Notes: a model not told the origin generated them from the sequence alone. Shown: positions 1-9,648, counted from the stretch's first letter. The stretch: DNA of 53,340 nt from Variovorax sp. KBW07 (GCF_003852515.1 NZ_QAJK01000197.1:1-53340); one strand, 5' to 3'. Translations and numbers: made by a program.

Positions 1-60
1 GTGCTCCCCGCAGCGAAATAAAGGAGGAGCGAAGCGGGGGACATTCGCGGAGGGGAGTAC
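1..60 (+). repeat. 60-bp dispersed hairpin repeat, copy 1
   Basis: This copy matches the reverse complement of 53211-53270. The 42-base core (10-51) differs from the other copy at one base. The outer arms 1-9 (GTGCTCCCC) and 52-60 (GGGGAGTAC) pair over 9 bp with one G.T wobble, and an inner GCGAA/TTCGC pair (13-17 with 44-48) can extend the fold. The second copy has different but still complementary arms. The element lies about 100 bp downstream of the cusF stop codon. It could be a REP-like mobile palindrome or a structured 3' element; which of these is not known. Confidence 0.8.
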
Positions 61-128
61 CCGGTGTCAGTCGCACGCGCCCTGAACAGTCGGCCTCCCA
101 ACCTCAGCACCCGATCGCCCCGCCACGA

Positions 129-147
129 TGCGCCTGCGAGGGGCGCA
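129..147 (-). terminator. possible weak hairpin terminator after cusF
   Basis: TGCGCC at 129-134 pairs with GGCGCA at 142-147 around a 7-nt loop, just beyond the cusF stop codon. No T run follows on the minus strand, so intrinsic termination here would be weak. It may only stabilise the 3' end. Confidence 0.25.
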
Positions 148-156
148 CGGCGGCAA

Positions 157-507
157 CTAGCGCGCGGCTTCCATATGCGTCACAGTGGGCTTGCCCTTCA
201 CGACCTCCACATGGAACCGGACCTTGTCGCCGGCCTTCACCCCATCGAGCATCTTCCGGTCGACGACGTCGAAGCCCATGGTCATGGCCGGCATCGCGAG
301 GTTCGGAATGTCGCCGTGCTTGAGCACGATCACGCCGGCCGCCGTGTCGGTCTTCTGCACGACCGCATCGGTCAGCATGCCGGACGCTGCCTGCGGTGCC
401 GGCGCCGCGGGCTTCATGGACGACATCGCGTCCTTCGACATCTGGGCCTGGGCGGCAACGGCCGATGCAACGAGCAGCGCGAACGCGAGGGGATGCAGAA
501 CTTTCAT
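157..507 (-). CDS. cusF: CusF-like periplasmic Cu(I)/Ag(I)-binding chaperone
   Basis: This is a 116-aa protein with an N-terminal signal peptide ending near AAQAQ and a C-terminal CusF beta-barrel domain. The metal motif is present as KHGDIP followed by MPAMTMGF, which supplies the expected His and two Met ligands. The Trp that caps the metal in E. coli CusF (WPEMTM context) is replaced by Met here. CusF-type proteins pass Cu(I) or Ag(I) in the periplasm to a CusCBA efflux pump. The ATG overlaps the cusA stop codon by 4 nt and has a good AAGGAG site (minus strand, 515-520) lying inside cusA, so translation is probably coupled. The family call is firm; the metal is inferred. Confidence 0.9.
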   Translation of the reverse strand: MKVLHPLAFALLVASAVAAQAQMSKDAMSSMKPAAPAPQAASGMLTDAVVQKTDTAAGVIVLKHGDIPNLAMPAMTMGFDVVDRKMLDGVKAGDKVRFHVEVVKGKPTVTHMEAAR

Positions 508-3500
508 CGGGTCACTCCTTCGGTGGGTTGAATGGAAACAGCGGGAAAACGGGTGCGTGCGGCACTGCCACGACGGCGCAGCAGATACCAGGCGGCGGGA
601 ACCACGAGCATGCTCAACAGTGGCGCGGTGACCATGCCTCCGACCATCGGCGCGGCGATGCGCGTCATCACCTCCGAGCCGGTGCCGCTGCCCCACAGGA
701 TGGGCAACAGGCCCGCCATCACCACGGCAACGGTCATGGCCTTGGGCCGCACGCGCAGCACGGCGCCTTCGCGGATTGCGGCCAGCAGGGTTTCGTCGTT
801 CATCGGTTCGCCGGCGTCGAGGCGCCTTGCCAGCGCGTTCTTCAGGTAGACCAGCATCACCACGCCGAACTCGGCCGCCACGCCGGCCAATGCAATGAAG
901 CCGACCGCCGTGGCCACCGAGATCGAATGGCCCAGCGCCCAGATCAGCCAGAAGCCGCCGACCAGCGAAAACGGCACGGCCGCCATGACCAGCGCCGCAT
1001 CGGCGAACGACCTGAACAGCAGGTACAGCAGCACGAAGATGACGGCGAGCGTGACCGGCACGACCAGCTTCAGCCGCTCGGTCGCGCGCTCCAGGTACTC
1101 GAACTGGCCCGACCACGACACGGCATAGCCGGCGGGCATTGCCACGGCCTGGGCGACGGCGGCCTGCATGTCGTTGACGGCGGAGCGCAGGTCGCGGCCG
1201 CGCACGTCGACGTACACCCAGCCCGACAGCCGCGCGTTTTCGCTGCGCAGCATCGGCGGGCCATCTTCGACGGTGATCTTCGCGACGTCGCCAAGCAGCA
1301 GTTGCGCGCCCCTGGCGGTCACGAAGGGCAACTGCCGCAGCCGTTCGAGCGAATCGCGGATCTCGCGCGGGTAGCGCACGTTGATGGGGTAGCGCTCGCG
1401 CCCCGAGATGACCTCGCCCACGTTCTCTCCACCGATGGCCGTGGACACCACGGCCTGCACATCGGCCACCGAAAGTCCATGGCGTGCGGCAGCCAGCCGG
1501 TCGACATCGACGTCGATGTAGCGCCCGCCCGTCAATCGCTCCGCCAGTGCCGACGACACGCCGGGAACGTTCTTCACGGCCGCCTCGATCTGCGTGGCCA
1601 GTGCGTCGATGGTGGCCAGGTCGGCGCCCGCCACCTTGATGCCCACCGGGCTCTTGATGCCCGTGGCCAGCATGTCGATGCGGTTGCGGATGGGCGGCAC
1701 CCACACGTTGGTCAGGCCCGGCACCTTGACCGCGCGGTCCAGTTCCTCGACCAGCCTCTCGGGTGTCATGCCGGCACGCCATTGGGCCCTGGGCTTGAAC
1801 TGGATGGTGGTCTCGAACATCTCGAGCGGCGCGGGGTCGGTCGCGGTGTCGGCGCGCCCTGCCTTGCCGAACACGCGCGCGACTTCGGGCACGGTCTTGA
1901 TGAGGCGGTCGGTCTGCTGCAGCAGCTCGGCCGCCTTCGACGCCGACAACCCCGGCAGCGCGGACGGCATGTAGAGCAGGTCGCCTTCGTCCAGCGGCGG
2001 CATGAACTCGCCGCCCAGCCGCATCACCGGCACCGCGGTCAGTGCCAGCAGCACGGCGGCCACGGCCAGCGTGCCCTTGGGGAAACGCAGCACCAGTTCC
2101 AGCGCCGGGCGGTACACCGCCATCAGGAAGCGGTTGACGGGGTTGGCGGCCTCGTGCGGAATGCGTCCGCGCACCAGGTAGCCCATGAGCACCGGGATCA
2201 GCGTGACCGACAGGCCCGCCGCCGCCGCCATGGCGTAAGTCTTGGTGAAGGCCAGCGGCGAAAACAGCCGCCCTTCCTGCGCTTCGAGCGAGAACACCGG
2301 CACGAAAGAAAGCGTGATCACCAGCAGCGAGAAGAACAGCGCGGGCCCGACTTCCACCGAGGCATCGGCCACCAGCTGCCAACGCTCGGCCACCGTGGGC
2401 TGCCGGCCTTGCGCCGTCTCGAAGGCCTCGATGTGCTTGTGCACGTTCTCCACCATCACGATGGCACCGTCCACCATGGCGCCGATGGCAATCGCAATGC
2501 CGCCCAGCGACATGATGTTGGCGTTGACGCCCTGCCAGTGCATGACGATGAACGCCGCCAGCACGCCGATGGGCAGCGCCACCACGGCCACCAGCGCCGA
2601 GCGCAGGTGAAACAGGAAGACCGCGCAGACCAGCGCCACCACGATGAACTCCTCGATCAGCTTGGCGCGCAGGTTGTCGACCGCGCGATCGATCAGCAGC
2701 GAGCGGTCGTAGGTGGGCACGATCTCGACGCCCGGCGGCAGGCTGGGCTTGAGGGTTTCGAGCTTCGCCTTCACGGCCTCGATGGTCGAGCGCGCGTTCT
2801 TGCCCGAGCGCATGACGATCACGCCGCCGGCCACTTCGCCCTCCCCGTCCAGCTCGGCGATGCCGCGGCGCATCTCGGGGCCGACCTGCACCGTGGCCAC
2901 GTCGCGCAGCAGCACCGGCGTGGCGCCCGTCGCGGAAAGCGGGATGGTGCGGAAGTCGTCCAGCGAGCGCAGGTAGCCGCGTGAACGCACCATGTACTCG
3001 GCCTCGGCGAATTCGACGACCGAGCCACCCGATGCCTGGTTGGCTTTTTGCAAAGCCTCCACCACCGCCTGCTGCGTGATGCCGAGCGCGCGCATGCGGT
3101 CGGGATCGAGCACCACCTGGTACTGGCGCACCATGCCGCCGATGCTGGCGACCTCGGCCACGTCGGGCACGGTCTTCAGCTCGAACTTGAGGAACCAGTC
3201 GTTCAGCGCGCGCAGCTGCCCGATGTCGCGTGCGCCGGTGCGGTCGACCAGCGCGTATTCGTAGACCCAGCCGACGCCCGTGGCATCAGGGCCCAGCGAT
3301 GCGTTGGCGCCCGCGGGCAGCCGGCTCTGCACCTGGTTGAGGTACTCCACCACGCGCGAACGCGCCCAGTACGGATCGGTCTTGTCGTCGAACAGAACGT
3401 AAACGAACGAATCGCCGAAGAACGAGTAGCCGCGCACGGTCCTGGCGCCCGGCACGCCGAGCATGGTGGTGGTCAGCGGATAGGTCACCAGGTCTTCGAC

Positions 3501-3680
3501 CACCTGGGGCGCCTTGCCGGGGAAAGGCGTGCGGATGATGACCTGCGTGTCCGACAGGTCGGGCAATGCATCGAGCGGCGTGCGCGCGACCGACCACCAC
3601 CCCGCGGCCACCAGGAACAGGGTCGCGATCAGCACCAGGAAGCGGTTGCCGACCGACCAGCGGATGAGCGCGGCGATCAT
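504..3680 (-). CDS. cusA: CusA/CzcA-family heavy-metal RND efflux pump
   Basis: This 1058-aa inner-membrane protein has the usual HME-RND length. The N-terminal TM helix ([19 protein letters not shown]) is followed by the first large periplasmic loop, a central helix bundle ([22 protein letters not shown], with acidic residues of the proton relay), a second periplasmic loop and a C-terminal bundle. The signature [17 protein letters not shown] is typical of CusA-like Cu/Ag pumps. It is the proton-driven component of a tripartite exporter with CusB and CusC. The start overlaps the cusB stop by 4 nt and the stop overlaps the cusF start by 4 nt. Assignment to monovalent Cu/Ag rests on the CusF-like partner and on this motif. 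Confidence 0.95.
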   Translation of the reverse strand: MIAALIRWSVGNRFLVLIATLFLVAAGWWSVARTPLDALPDLSDTQVIIRTPFPGKAPQVVEDLVTYPLTTTMLGVPGARTVRGYSFFGDSFVYVLFDDKTDPYWARSRVVEYLNQVQSRLPAGANASLGPDATGVGWVYEYALVDRTGARDIGQLRALNDWFLKFELKTVPDVAEVASIGGMVRQYQVVLDPDRMRALGITQQAVVEALQKANQASGGSVVEFAEAEYMVRSRGYLRSLDDFRTIPLSATGATPVLLRDVATVQVGPEMRRGIAELDGEGEVAGGVIVMRSGKNARSTIEAVKAKLETLKPSLPPGVEIVPTYDRSLLIDRAVDNLRAKLIEEFIVVALVCAVFLFHLRSALVAVVALPIGVLAAFIVMHWQGVNANIMSLGGIAIAIGAMVDGAIVMVENVHKHIEAFETAQGRQPTVAERWQLVADASVEVGPALFFSLLVITLSFVPVFSLEAQEGRLFSPLAFTKTYAMAAAAGLSVTLIPVLMGYLVRGRIPHEAANPVNRFLMAVYRPALELVLRFPKGTLAVAAVLLALTAVPVMRLGGEFMPPLDEGDLLYMPSALPGLSASKAAELLQQTDRLIKTVPEVARVFGKAGRADTATDPAPLEMFETTIQFKPRAQWRAGMTPERLVEELDRAVKVPGLTNVWVPPIRNRIDMLATGIKSPVGIKVAGADLATIDALATQIEAAVKNVPGVSSALAERLTGGRYIDVDVDRLAAARHGLSVADVQAVVSTAIGGENVGEVISGRERYPINVRYPREIRDSLERLRQLPFVTARGAQLLLGDVAKITVEDGPPMLRSENARLSGWVYVDVRGRDLRSAVNDMQAAVAQAVAMPAGYAVSWSGQFEYLERATERLKLVVPVTLAVIFVLLYLLFRSFADAALVMAAVPFSLVGGFWLIWALGHSISVATAVGFIALAGVAAEFGVVMLVYLKNALARRLDAGEPMNDETLLAAIREGAVLRVRPKAMTVAVVMAGLLPILWGSGTGSEVMTRIAAPMVGGMVTAPLLSMLVVPAAWYLLRRRGSAARTRFPAVSIQPTEGVTR

Positions 3681-5197
3681 GGCTTGGTGCCCTGCCGCGG
3701 GCTTTGCACGCGCTGCACGGAGACCAGCTCGTAGCCGTTGGGGCCGCCCTCCCTGAACTCGAATCGCACCGTGTCGCCGGGCTTGATCTCCGCGAACGCA
3801 TCCGGCGATGCCTTGCCGAAGCCCATCGTCATGGACGGCCACTTGAGCGTGGCGACCGGGCCGTGCGAAATGGTGATGCCGTCGGGCGCCACGCTCTCGA
3901 CCTTGCCTTCGGCCTTGTGGAGCGCCGTGGCCGCCATGTTGCCCAGCACGGAGCGCAGCCTTGCCTCCGAGTCGATCAGGAACTGGCCGCTTGCCACCAC
4001 CTGGTCGCCGTCGGCAAGGCCGGCTGCAACTTCGATGTCGTCGCCCAGGTCCGCGCCCAGCGACACGTCGTGCGGCTCGAACGCGCCATCGGCCTTGCGC
4101 ACGATGACGACGGCACGCCTGCCGGTGCGGATCACCGCTTCGGCGGGCACGACCAGGCGAGTGCCGGCCGCGCCCGCTACCTGCAGGCGAAGCAGCATGC
4201 CGGGCACGAGCCTGCCGCCCGGGTTGTCGACCGAGAAACGCGCCTTGAGCGTGCGGGTGGCGGTGTCGACCTGGGGAAGAATCTCGTCGAGCGTGCCGTC
4301 GAAAGACTGCGCCGCATCGGCCTGCAGCACGGCCTTGACCTTCTGGCCGCGCACCAGGCGAACGGCATGTGCCTCGGGTATTTCGGCCACTGCCCAGACT
4401 TTTTCCAGGCCCGCGATGCGGAACAGCGTCGTGCCGGGCGCAACCGCCACGCCTTCGCGCACGCCCAGTTCGGCCACGACGCCGTCGGCCGGCGCGGCGA
4501 GCACGTAGCGCGCCTGTGCCGTACCGGTTTCCTCGCTGCGCCGGATGAGCTCGGCCGGAATCGACATGGCCCGCATCCGGTCGCGCGCCGCGGCAACGAG
4601 GTCGGACGAAACGCCCGAGCGCTTCAGCGCGAGCAGCTCGTTCTGCGGCGCCAGCCATTCCGGCGCGAAGACCGTGGCCAGGGCCTGCCCCTTGCGCACG
4701 CGCTCCATCGGCGCGCGCACCGACAGGTGTTCGACATACCCGGCCACGCGGGTCTGCACCGCGACGCTGAGCCGCTCGTCGAACTGCACGCTGCCGACCG
4801 CATCGAACGACGTGGAGGCTTCGGCCCGCCGCACGTTCGCGTAGCGGATGCCCAGGTTCTGCTGGACCGAGGGGCTGATCTTCACGCCCTCCCCGCCGCC
4901 CGCGCCGCCCGCGCCGACACCGGCGCCGTCGGCATACACCGGCACCAGTTGCATGTCCATGAACGGCGACTTGCCGGGCTTGTCGAAGCGCTGGCCCGGC
5001 ACCATCGGGTCGTGCCAGTAGAGAACCTTGCGGCCCTCTATGGCTGGTGCGGCAGGTGTGGTGGATGTGGCGGACGGTGCCGCCATCGATGCGCCCATGG
5101 GTTGCTCAGCCGTCTTGTGGCCCACGTAGAACGCGCCCGCGGCGAGCAGCAACGCGGCCAACAGTGCCGCGCCGATCGTGGTGTATGTCTTGTTCAT
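3677..5197 (-). CDS. cusB: CusB-like periplasmic adaptor with heavy-metal-binding and CusF-like domains
   Basis: This 506-aa membrane-fusion protein has an N-terminal anchor (about residues 8-26), then a heavy-metal-binding domain with YWHDPMVPG and [10 protein letters not shown] at about residues 59-90. The barrel-sandwich, hairpin and beta-barrel adaptor modules follow. Its last 80 or so residues form a second metal domain of CusF type (ISHG followed by [10 protein letters not shown]), here with the Trp retained. The protein bridges CusA and CusC and may accept metal from CusF. Fusion of a CusF domain to the adaptor, alongside a separate CusF, gives this operon two such modules. It overlaps cusC and cusA by 4 nt on either side. 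Confidence 0.93.
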   Translation of the reverse strand: MNKTYTTIGAALLAALLLAAGAFYVGHKTAEQPMGASMAAPSATSTTPAAPAIEGRKVLYWHDPMVPGQRFDKPGKSPFMDMQLVPVYADGAGVGAGGAGGGEGVKISPSVQQNLGIRYANVRRAEASTSFDAVGSVQFDERLSVAVQTRVAGYVEHLSVRAPMERVRKGQALATVFAPEWLAPQNELLALKRSGVSSDLVAAARDRMRAMSIPAELIRRSEETGTAQARYVLAAPADGVVAELGVREGVAVAPGTTLFRIAGLEKVWAVAEIPEAHAVRLVRGQKVKAVLQADAAQSFDGTLDEILPQVDTATRTLKARFSVDNPGGRLVPGMLLRLQVAGAAGTRLVVPAEAVIRTGRRAVVIVRKADGAFEPHDVSLGADLGDDIEVAAGLADGDQVVASGQFLIDSEARLRSVLGNMAATALHKAEGKVESVAPDGITISHGPVATLKWPSMTMGFGKASPDAFAEIKPGDTVRFEFREGGPNGYELVSVQRVQSPRQGTKP

Positions 5198-6426
5198 TGC
5201 GCCACCTCGGCGGTCAGCGGCCGGAAGGCCAGTTGGACTTGGGTTCTTGCAAGGTCGCGCTGCAGCGCCAGCAGCTTGCGTTGCGCCTCGACTTCGCCGT
5301 GCCGCGCCTCGAACAGCACGGCAAGGCTGCCCTGGTTCGACCGGTAGGCGGCCGTCGCGGCGGCCGTTCTTTGCGCGGCGGGAACGGCGACACCGGTGCG
5401 GTAGCGCTCGATGCGCTGCTGCAGCCGTTGCACGTCGCCAGACAACGAGCGGTACTCCGCGGTGGCGGCCCGTGTCGCCTCGGCCAGTTCGGCTTCGGCC
5501 TTGTCGACCAGCGCGAGCCTGGCGGCGGTGTCCCGGTCCTGCCGTTCACCGGGCGCCACGGGCAGCGGAATGCTCACGCCCACCGACACCATGTCGGCAT
5601 AGCCCGAGCGCTGGCCGTAGGCCACCTCCCAGGTCCAGTTGGGCTTGCGATTGGACGCGGTGACGTCCGCTGCCCGCCTTGCCACATCGAGATCGCGCTG
5701 CATCGCCGCGACCGTGGGGTGGCCGGCGATGTAGCGCTGCTCGTCGGGGAGCGGAATGGCACCCGGCGGCATCAGCTCGCCGGGCGGCAGGCCCACCCAG
5801 CGCTGGAACGCAACCCGGGCGGTGTTCTGCTGCTGCCGGATGTCTGCCGCCTCGTCCTCGGAGATGCCCCGCGCGCCGGCAAGCGCCAGCACGTCCTGGC
5901 TGCTGCCCGCGGCCGAGGACAGGCGCGCGCGCGATGCCTCCAGCTCTTCGTGGGCGTGGTGCGCCATGCGCGTCGCGAGCGCCAGGGACTCGCCGGCATA
6001 GAAGGCGTCGAGGTAGGCCAGCGCGGCCTGCAGCCGTGCATCGGCCGCGGCGGCGCGCGACTGCACCGCCTCGCGCTCGACCGAGGCATCGGCGGCGGCT
6101 TGCCGCGCGGCGCGCTTGTCGGCCGACAGCCATTCCTGGCTGATGCCGATGCGCTTCATCGTCATCGAATCGCTGGTGGTGCGAAAGCGGTCCGGCCCGG
6201 TCGCGGGCAGGTTGTCGATGCCGATGCGCAAGGTCGGATCGGGCAGCTGGGCGGCCGAACGGGCGGCTTCGGTGGCGCTCAGTACGCCTGCGCGTGCGGC
6301 GCGGGCGGCTTCGGAACGCTGCACGGCAAGCTGCAGGGCGGAATCGAAAGAAAGAGGCGTGGCTGCCGCAAGGCAAGGCAGCAGCGCGGCGGCCAAAGCG
6401 GCCGCGCGCGGGAAAGGAATGGACAT
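5194..6426 (-). CDS. cusC: CusC-like outer-membrane efflux channel (TolC family)
   Basis: This 410-aa protein has a signal peptide (FPRAAALAAALLPCLAAATP) followed by the two long helical repeats of outer-membrane efflux proteins, with Ala/Arg/Glu-rich coiled stretches such as SQDVLALAGARGISEDEAADI. There is no lipobox Cys, unlike E. coli CusC. It should form the outer-membrane exit of the RND pump encoded downstream. The ATG at 6426 was preferred to an upstream start at 6483 because it puts the signal peptide at the N terminus and has a GCGGAG sequence before it. Its stop overlaps the cusB start by 4 nt. Confidence 0.9.
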   Translation of the reverse strand: MSIPFPRAAALAAALLPCLAAATPLSFDSALQLAVQRSEAARAARAGVLSATEAARSAAQLPDPTLRIGIDNLPATGPDRFRTTSDSMTMKRIGISQEWLSADKRAARQAAADASVEREAVQSRAAAADARLQAALAYLDAFYAGESLALATRMAHHAHEELEASRARLSSAAGSSQDVLALAGARGISEDEAADIRQQQNTARVAFQRWVGLPPGELMPPGAIPLPDEQRYIAGHPTVAAMQRDLDVARRAADVTASNRKPNWTWEVAYGQRSGYADMVSVGVSIPLPVAPGERQDRDTAARLALVDKAEAELAEATRAATAEYRSLSGDVQRLQQRIERYRTGVAVPAAQRTAAATAAYRSNQGSLAVLFEARHGEVEAQRKLLALQRDLARTQVQLAFRPLTAEVAQ

Positions 6427-6502
6427 GAAAACTCCGCGGGCGAACGAGGCAAACGCTGGCAAGCGGACAAGCCGCACCAGCACCGGTCAGTCGACGGAAA
6501 TT

Positions 6503-6886
6503 TCAGACGCGAAGTCTGCGCGTGGCCAGGAAAACGGGGTCGGGCGGCGGATGCTGCCGCTCGGGCACGGCCTGCACCGGCAGTGCGTGGCCTTGCGACA
6601 CCAGCACCAGCGGCACGACCAGCATCTGCACGATGGCGGGCAGCGACGGCGTGGCCAGCTTCACCGGCTCGAACGACAGCGACATGTCGGCCGCATGCTG
6701 GTAGCAGAGCACGGGCTGTGCCGTGTCCATGCCCTCGCACGGCTCGCCCGCTGCCATCATTTCGGCCATCGCGGGCGCGACGGGCACGCCCGGGCACACG
6801 TAGCCTGCCAGCGCCAGCTGCGAAAACAGCAGCGACAAGACCACGAGGAAGGTGGTCATGCAGCGATGGAGGGAGGTGCGGGACAT
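6503..6886 (-). CDS. small exported protein of the copper-efflux operon
   Basis: This 127-aa protein has a hydrophobic N-terminal signal segment (TTFLVVLSLLFSQLALAGYV). Three later Cys residues and several Met/His residues (for example EMMAAGEPCEGMD and CYQHAADMS) could bind metal or form a disulfide. A second hydrophobic stretch (IVQMLVVPLVLVSQG) lies near residue 90. It precedes cusC by 76 bp on the same strand and is probably the first gene of the operon. I do not recognise a named family; small proteins of this sort are common at the head of RND metal operons. An internal ATG at 6859 is an alternative start, and neither start has a clear ribosome-binding site. Confidence 0.7.
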   Translation of the reverse strand: MSRTSLHRCMTTFLVVLSLLFSQLALAGYVCPGVPVAPAMAEMMAAGEPCEGMDTAQPVLCYQHAADMSLSFEPVKLATPSLPAIVQMLVVPLVLVSQGHALPVQAVPERQHPPPDPVFLATRRLRV

Positions 6887-6938
6887 GTGCGGCGGGAGTG
6901 TAGCGCCGGTTGGCGGAACCCGGCCCGGCGCAGGGGTT

Positions 6939-7090
6939 TCACCAGCCGGCTGGCTTTACCGTCTCCATCAAGGCCCGCGCCGCGAAGATGCCGGACATCA
7001 TCGACGGCCCCACGCCGTAGCCGGGGTAGGTGGTCTGCCCGGCCTGGAAAAGCCCGTCGATGCGCAAACTGCGCCCATGCGGTTTATTTC
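6939..7090 (-). pseudogene. C-terminal remnant of a FAD-dependent oxidoreductase (CrtI/phytoene-desaturase-like)
   Basis: Read on the minus strand, this stretch encodes RIDGLFQAGQTTYPGYGVG and continues to a TGA at 6939-6941. Gly-rich LFQAGQTTYPG...GVG...MSG is the conserved C-terminal FAD-binding motif of phytoene desaturase-like NAD(P)/FAD proteins. Only about 45-50 residues remain, with no start codon; recognisable coding ends near 7090, where the sequence changes to more AT-rich DNA before the next gene. It looks like the tail of a gene cut away by an insertion or deletion. The upstream edge is approximate. Confidence 0.7.
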
Positions 7091-7189
7091 GCGTTTCGTC
7101 ATGGAGACCAGCAGAGCTTGTGTGTTTACCTTGACGACCTTGGGCGCAGACTTGTGGTTCTAAATTTTCGTGAAAGTCAGGGGGAGCTC

Positions 7190-7786
7190 ATGGGACGAGT
7201 GGTGATGTGTTACGGCTCGCTCGGGCCAGACAAGGGAGAAGTCCAGGCCATGCTCGAGGGCCATTGCATCCTGTTGAAGGGCGACTTCAAGGCCAAGCTG
7301 ATATTCGGTGAGCTGCAGGATTTGCGGGTCCGGAGTGACTCGTTGACTGCGAATACGCGACAAGGTCCGCTGTCGCTGACGCTGGGCGAGAAGGAGGCCG
7401 CGCTGTGGCTCAAGAAAATCAAGCACCCGCCGTCGCTGGTGGACAAACTAGGTGTCAGCGAAGGGTCGGCCGTACACCTGCAGCAGACGCATGCCGAACT
7501 CAACCGCGTGCTGGACCCGGTGGCCCCGAACTATGTACCGCTGGCTCAGGCGCAACTGACCTTCATCGTCGTTGAAACGGCCAAGGACTTGACAGCGTTG
7601 AATGCGCTTGCCAAGGCTTTGCCGGAGCGTTGTCAGATTTGGGTGTTGCGGCGAAAAGGGGCTACGGCGGAGGTCAAAGAAAAGGAAATCATGGCGTTGG
7701 CCAAGACCGCAGGGCTCGCGCCGAGCAAGACTTCGGCCTGGTCGGATATCTACGCCGCCGACCGCTACGGTCGCGCCCGCTGTTGA
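7190..7786 (+). CDS. hypothetical protein, possibly DUF3052-like at its C terminus
   Basis: This is a 198-aa soluble protein with no signal peptide. Residues 20-80 form alternating beta strands (GHCILLKGDFKAKLIFG, then RVRSDSLTANT) suggestive of a small PH-like barrel. The C-terminal half contains VDKLGVSEGSAVHL and later IWVLRRKGATAEV...AGLAPSKTSAWSDIYAA, reminiscent of DUF3052 proteins (a weak match made by eye). A purine-rich GGGGGAG stretch at 7180-7186 lies close to the chosen ATG. The codon and base composition is less GC-rich than the neighbours, and the gene abuts the oxidoreductase remnant, so it may have arrived by insertion. Function unknown. Confidence 0.7.
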   Translation: MGRVVMCYGSLGPDKGEVQAMLEGHCILLKGDFKAKLIFGELQDLRVRSDSLTANTRQGPLSLTLGEKEAALWLKKIKHPPSLVDKLGVSEGSAVHLQQTHAELNRVLDPVAPNYVPLAQAQLTFIVVETAKDLTALNALAKALPERCQIWVLRRKGATAEVKEKEIMALAKTAGLAPSKTSAWSDIYAADRYGRARC

Positions 7787-7858
7787 GTGCCCAAACACCG
7801 CAATGGAGCAAGAGCAACCCGCAGACTTCCCGGGTACCGCAGCGCTCGCAGCCGTGTG

Positions 7859-7875
7859 CGCCTCGCATGCAGGCG
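7859..7875. terminator. possible bidirectional hairpin between convergent genes
   Basis: CGCCT at 7859-7863 pairs with AGGCG at 7871-7875, and the palindrome GCATGC lies between them. It sits in the 95-bp gap between two convergent stop codons. No T tract is present on either side, so this is only a weak candidate. Confidence 0.25.
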
Positions 7876-7881
7876 TGAAAC

Positions 7882-8628
7882 CTACTTCGCCGGCAGGTAC
7901 TGCCGCGGATCGACCGCCTTGCCGCGGTAGCGGATCTCGAAGTGCAGCTTGGCGTCGCTGCCCATCTCGGCGATCTTCTGGCCGCGCTGCACCTTCTGGC
8001 CCTGCTTGACCAGCATGGTCTGCACATTGGTGTAGACCGACATGTAGGAGCCGCCGTGGTCGACCATCAAAACGCTGCCGTAGCCGCGCAGTGTTTCCGT
8101 GGCGGCCACCGAGCCCGCGCCGATCGACAGCACGGCCTCGCCGGCGCGGCCACCGATGTCGATGCCCTTGTTGCTGTTGCCGTTGAAGCCCGCGACCACC
8201 GGCCCTTGCGCGGGCCAGCCCCAGTCGCTGCGCCGCGACGCCGGCGGCACCACGGGCTCGGGCTCCCTGGGCGGCGCGGTGGCGCGGGGCGGCCTCGCCG
8301 GGCGGTCGCCGCCGCTGCTGCCACTGCTGCTGCCACGCGGAGGCGATGGCGCATCGGATGAAGCACCGCCCGGCGGCACCACGCGCAGAACCTGTCCGGC
8401 CTCGAGGCGGTCCGGGTCCTGGATGTTGTTCCAGCGTGCGATGTCGGCGGCCGAGCGGCCCGACTTCGACGCGATGCGATAGAGCGTGTCGCCAGGCTGC
8501 ACGACGTATTCGCCGGGGCCCGCGACCGGGGTCTTGGGTGTGGTGGTGCACGCGCCCACCAGCAATGCCGCCGCCAATACCGCCATCGGCGCGAGGCTCG
8601 CGCGCCATTTCCTTCCTGTCACAACCAC
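7882..8628 (-). CDS. nlpD: NlpD-like lipoprotein: LysM plus degenerate LytM (M23) domain
   Basis: The protein has a lipobox (LLVGAC), a LysM peptidoglycan-binding domain (YVVQPGDTLYRIASKSGRSA...LEAGQVLRV), a Pro/Ser-rich linker, and a C-terminal LytM domain (NKGIDIGG...GSVLMVDHGG...LHFEIRYRGKAVDPRQYL). As in E. coli NlpD, the LytM zinc ligands are incomplete: KGIDIGG lacks the His of active enzymes, and the later HxH is not present. It should therefore activate a cell-wall amidase at the outer-membrane/septal face rather than cut peptidoglycan. The GTG at 8628 was chosen because AGGAAGGA precedes it; an in-frame GTG at 8682 would add 18 residues. In other beta-proteobacteria nlpD sits beside rpoS, which is not the case here, so this may be a paralogue. 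Confidence 0.8.
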   Translation of the reverse strand: MVVTGRKWRASLAPMAVLAAALLVGACTTTPKTPVAGPGEYVVQPGDTLYRIASKSGRSAADIARWNNIQDPDRLEAGQVLRVVPPGGASSDAPSPPRGSSSGSSGGDRPARPPRATAPPREPEPVVPPASRRSDWGWPAQGPVVAGFNGNSNKGIDIGGRAGEAVLSIGAGSVAATETLRGYGSVLMVDHGGSYMSVYTNVQTMLVKQGQKVQRGQKIAEMGSDAKLHFEIRYRGKAVDPRQYLPAK

Positions 8629-8751
8629 TGCCGGATTCCTTCCTGGGAAACTTGGATCTCGCGTGCCCGTGTGCCTGTGCACCCGGGGCGGCGCGAGAAG
8701 AATCCGCAGAGGCTACCAGCAGTCGCTGAAGGGCCATGGGACTTTCGGCGC

Positions 8752-9648
8752 TCAGGCGGTGGCCATGCGCTCCGTTCGCGAGGGATGAGTCACGCGCCGC
8801 GCGATGCACATGAGCGACAGCGCACTGCCGGGCGCCGCCGGGTCGCGGCCCGACAGCACGTTGCCCATGCGGTACTTCCACTGCGCGGGGCCGACGCTGC
8901 CGCTCAGCGCCTGCGCCCCGACCTGGTGGTTGTGCGGATGCACGCGGACCTCGAAGCCCAGCGGCTCCAGCGTCTGCCTGAAGAACTCCTGCGTGACGCC
9001 ATCGCCGGGCCGGTGGTGTACTTCGGTTTTAAGCCCCCACGCCTGCTGGTCGCCGGACTTGTGAAAACCGTGCCGGATCGCGCGGTACACCCACAGCCGC
9101 GCGTCCCACATGAGCTTGGCCAGGCCCTTGTAGTCCCACGCGCTCAATTGCGGATCGTGGTCGGTAATCAACAAGCCGCCGGGCTTCACGAGCCGCGCGC
9201 CTTCGCGCAGCACGGCGGCCATATCGTCGCAGTGATGCAGCGACGCATTGATGGCCACGATGTCGGCCACCTGCGAACGGAATGGCGTGTGCGCCGCATC
9301 GGCCAGCACCGCCGTATAGCCCAGGCTCGCGGCCAACTCCAGCGAGCCCGCGGCCACATCGACACCTACCAGCAGCCTGGGGCTCCCCCCCAGCGTGGCA
9401 AAGATATTGCCGGGCCCGCACCCCAGGTCGATGACCACCTTGCCTGTCCAGTCGCCGCCGGCGGCGAGCCAGCGGGCCCTGAAATTCGCGTCGCGATGGC
9501 AAAAGTCCAGGTACTCGCGCGCCCACTCGGCATTGCCGAAATAGATGGCGTTGGCCGTCAATGCGTCTGAATTGTCCGGAAGAATTGTTTCGAAGTAGTG
9601 ATTGCAACGCTTCATAACTACATCGGGTAATAGGATGTCGCCAAGCAT
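8752..9648 (-). CDS. class I SAM-dependent methyltransferase
   Basis: This 298-aa protein has a Rossmann methyltransferase core. Motif I is VIDLGCGPGN (about residues 72-81), the acidic end of strand 2 is VGVDVAAG, and motif IV lies in DIVAINASLHHCDDM, followed by LVKPGGLLITDHDP. The C-terminal 100 residues are not diagnostic of a substrate. Start ATG 9648 follows a good GAGGATC site. It is divergent from the NRPS/EPS operon across a 555-bp gap, so it could be a tailoring enzyme for that product, but it could equally act on something unrelated. No membrane segment is seen. Confidence 0.8.
   Translation of the reverse strand: MLGDILLPDVVMKRCNHYFETILPDNSDALTANAIYFGNAEWAREYLDFCHRDANFRARWLAAGGDWTGKVVIDLGCGPGNIFATLGGSPRLLVGVDVAAGSLELAASLGYTAVLADAAHTPFRSQVADIVAINASLHHCDDMAAVLREGARLVKPGGLLITDHDPQLSAWDYKGLAKLMWDARLWVYRAIRHGFHKSGDQQAWGLKTEVHHRPGDGVTQEFFRQTLEPLGFEVRVHPHNHQVGAQALSGSVGPAQWKYRMGNVLSGRDPAAPGSALSLMCIARRVTHPSRTERMATA

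Noticed and set aside
504-4658. A single 1384-codon frame that seems to join cusB and cusA
   Set aside because: The upstream part is an out-of-frame reading of cusB; CusA's own ATG at 3680 overlaps the cusB stop and both proteins have normal lengths separately.
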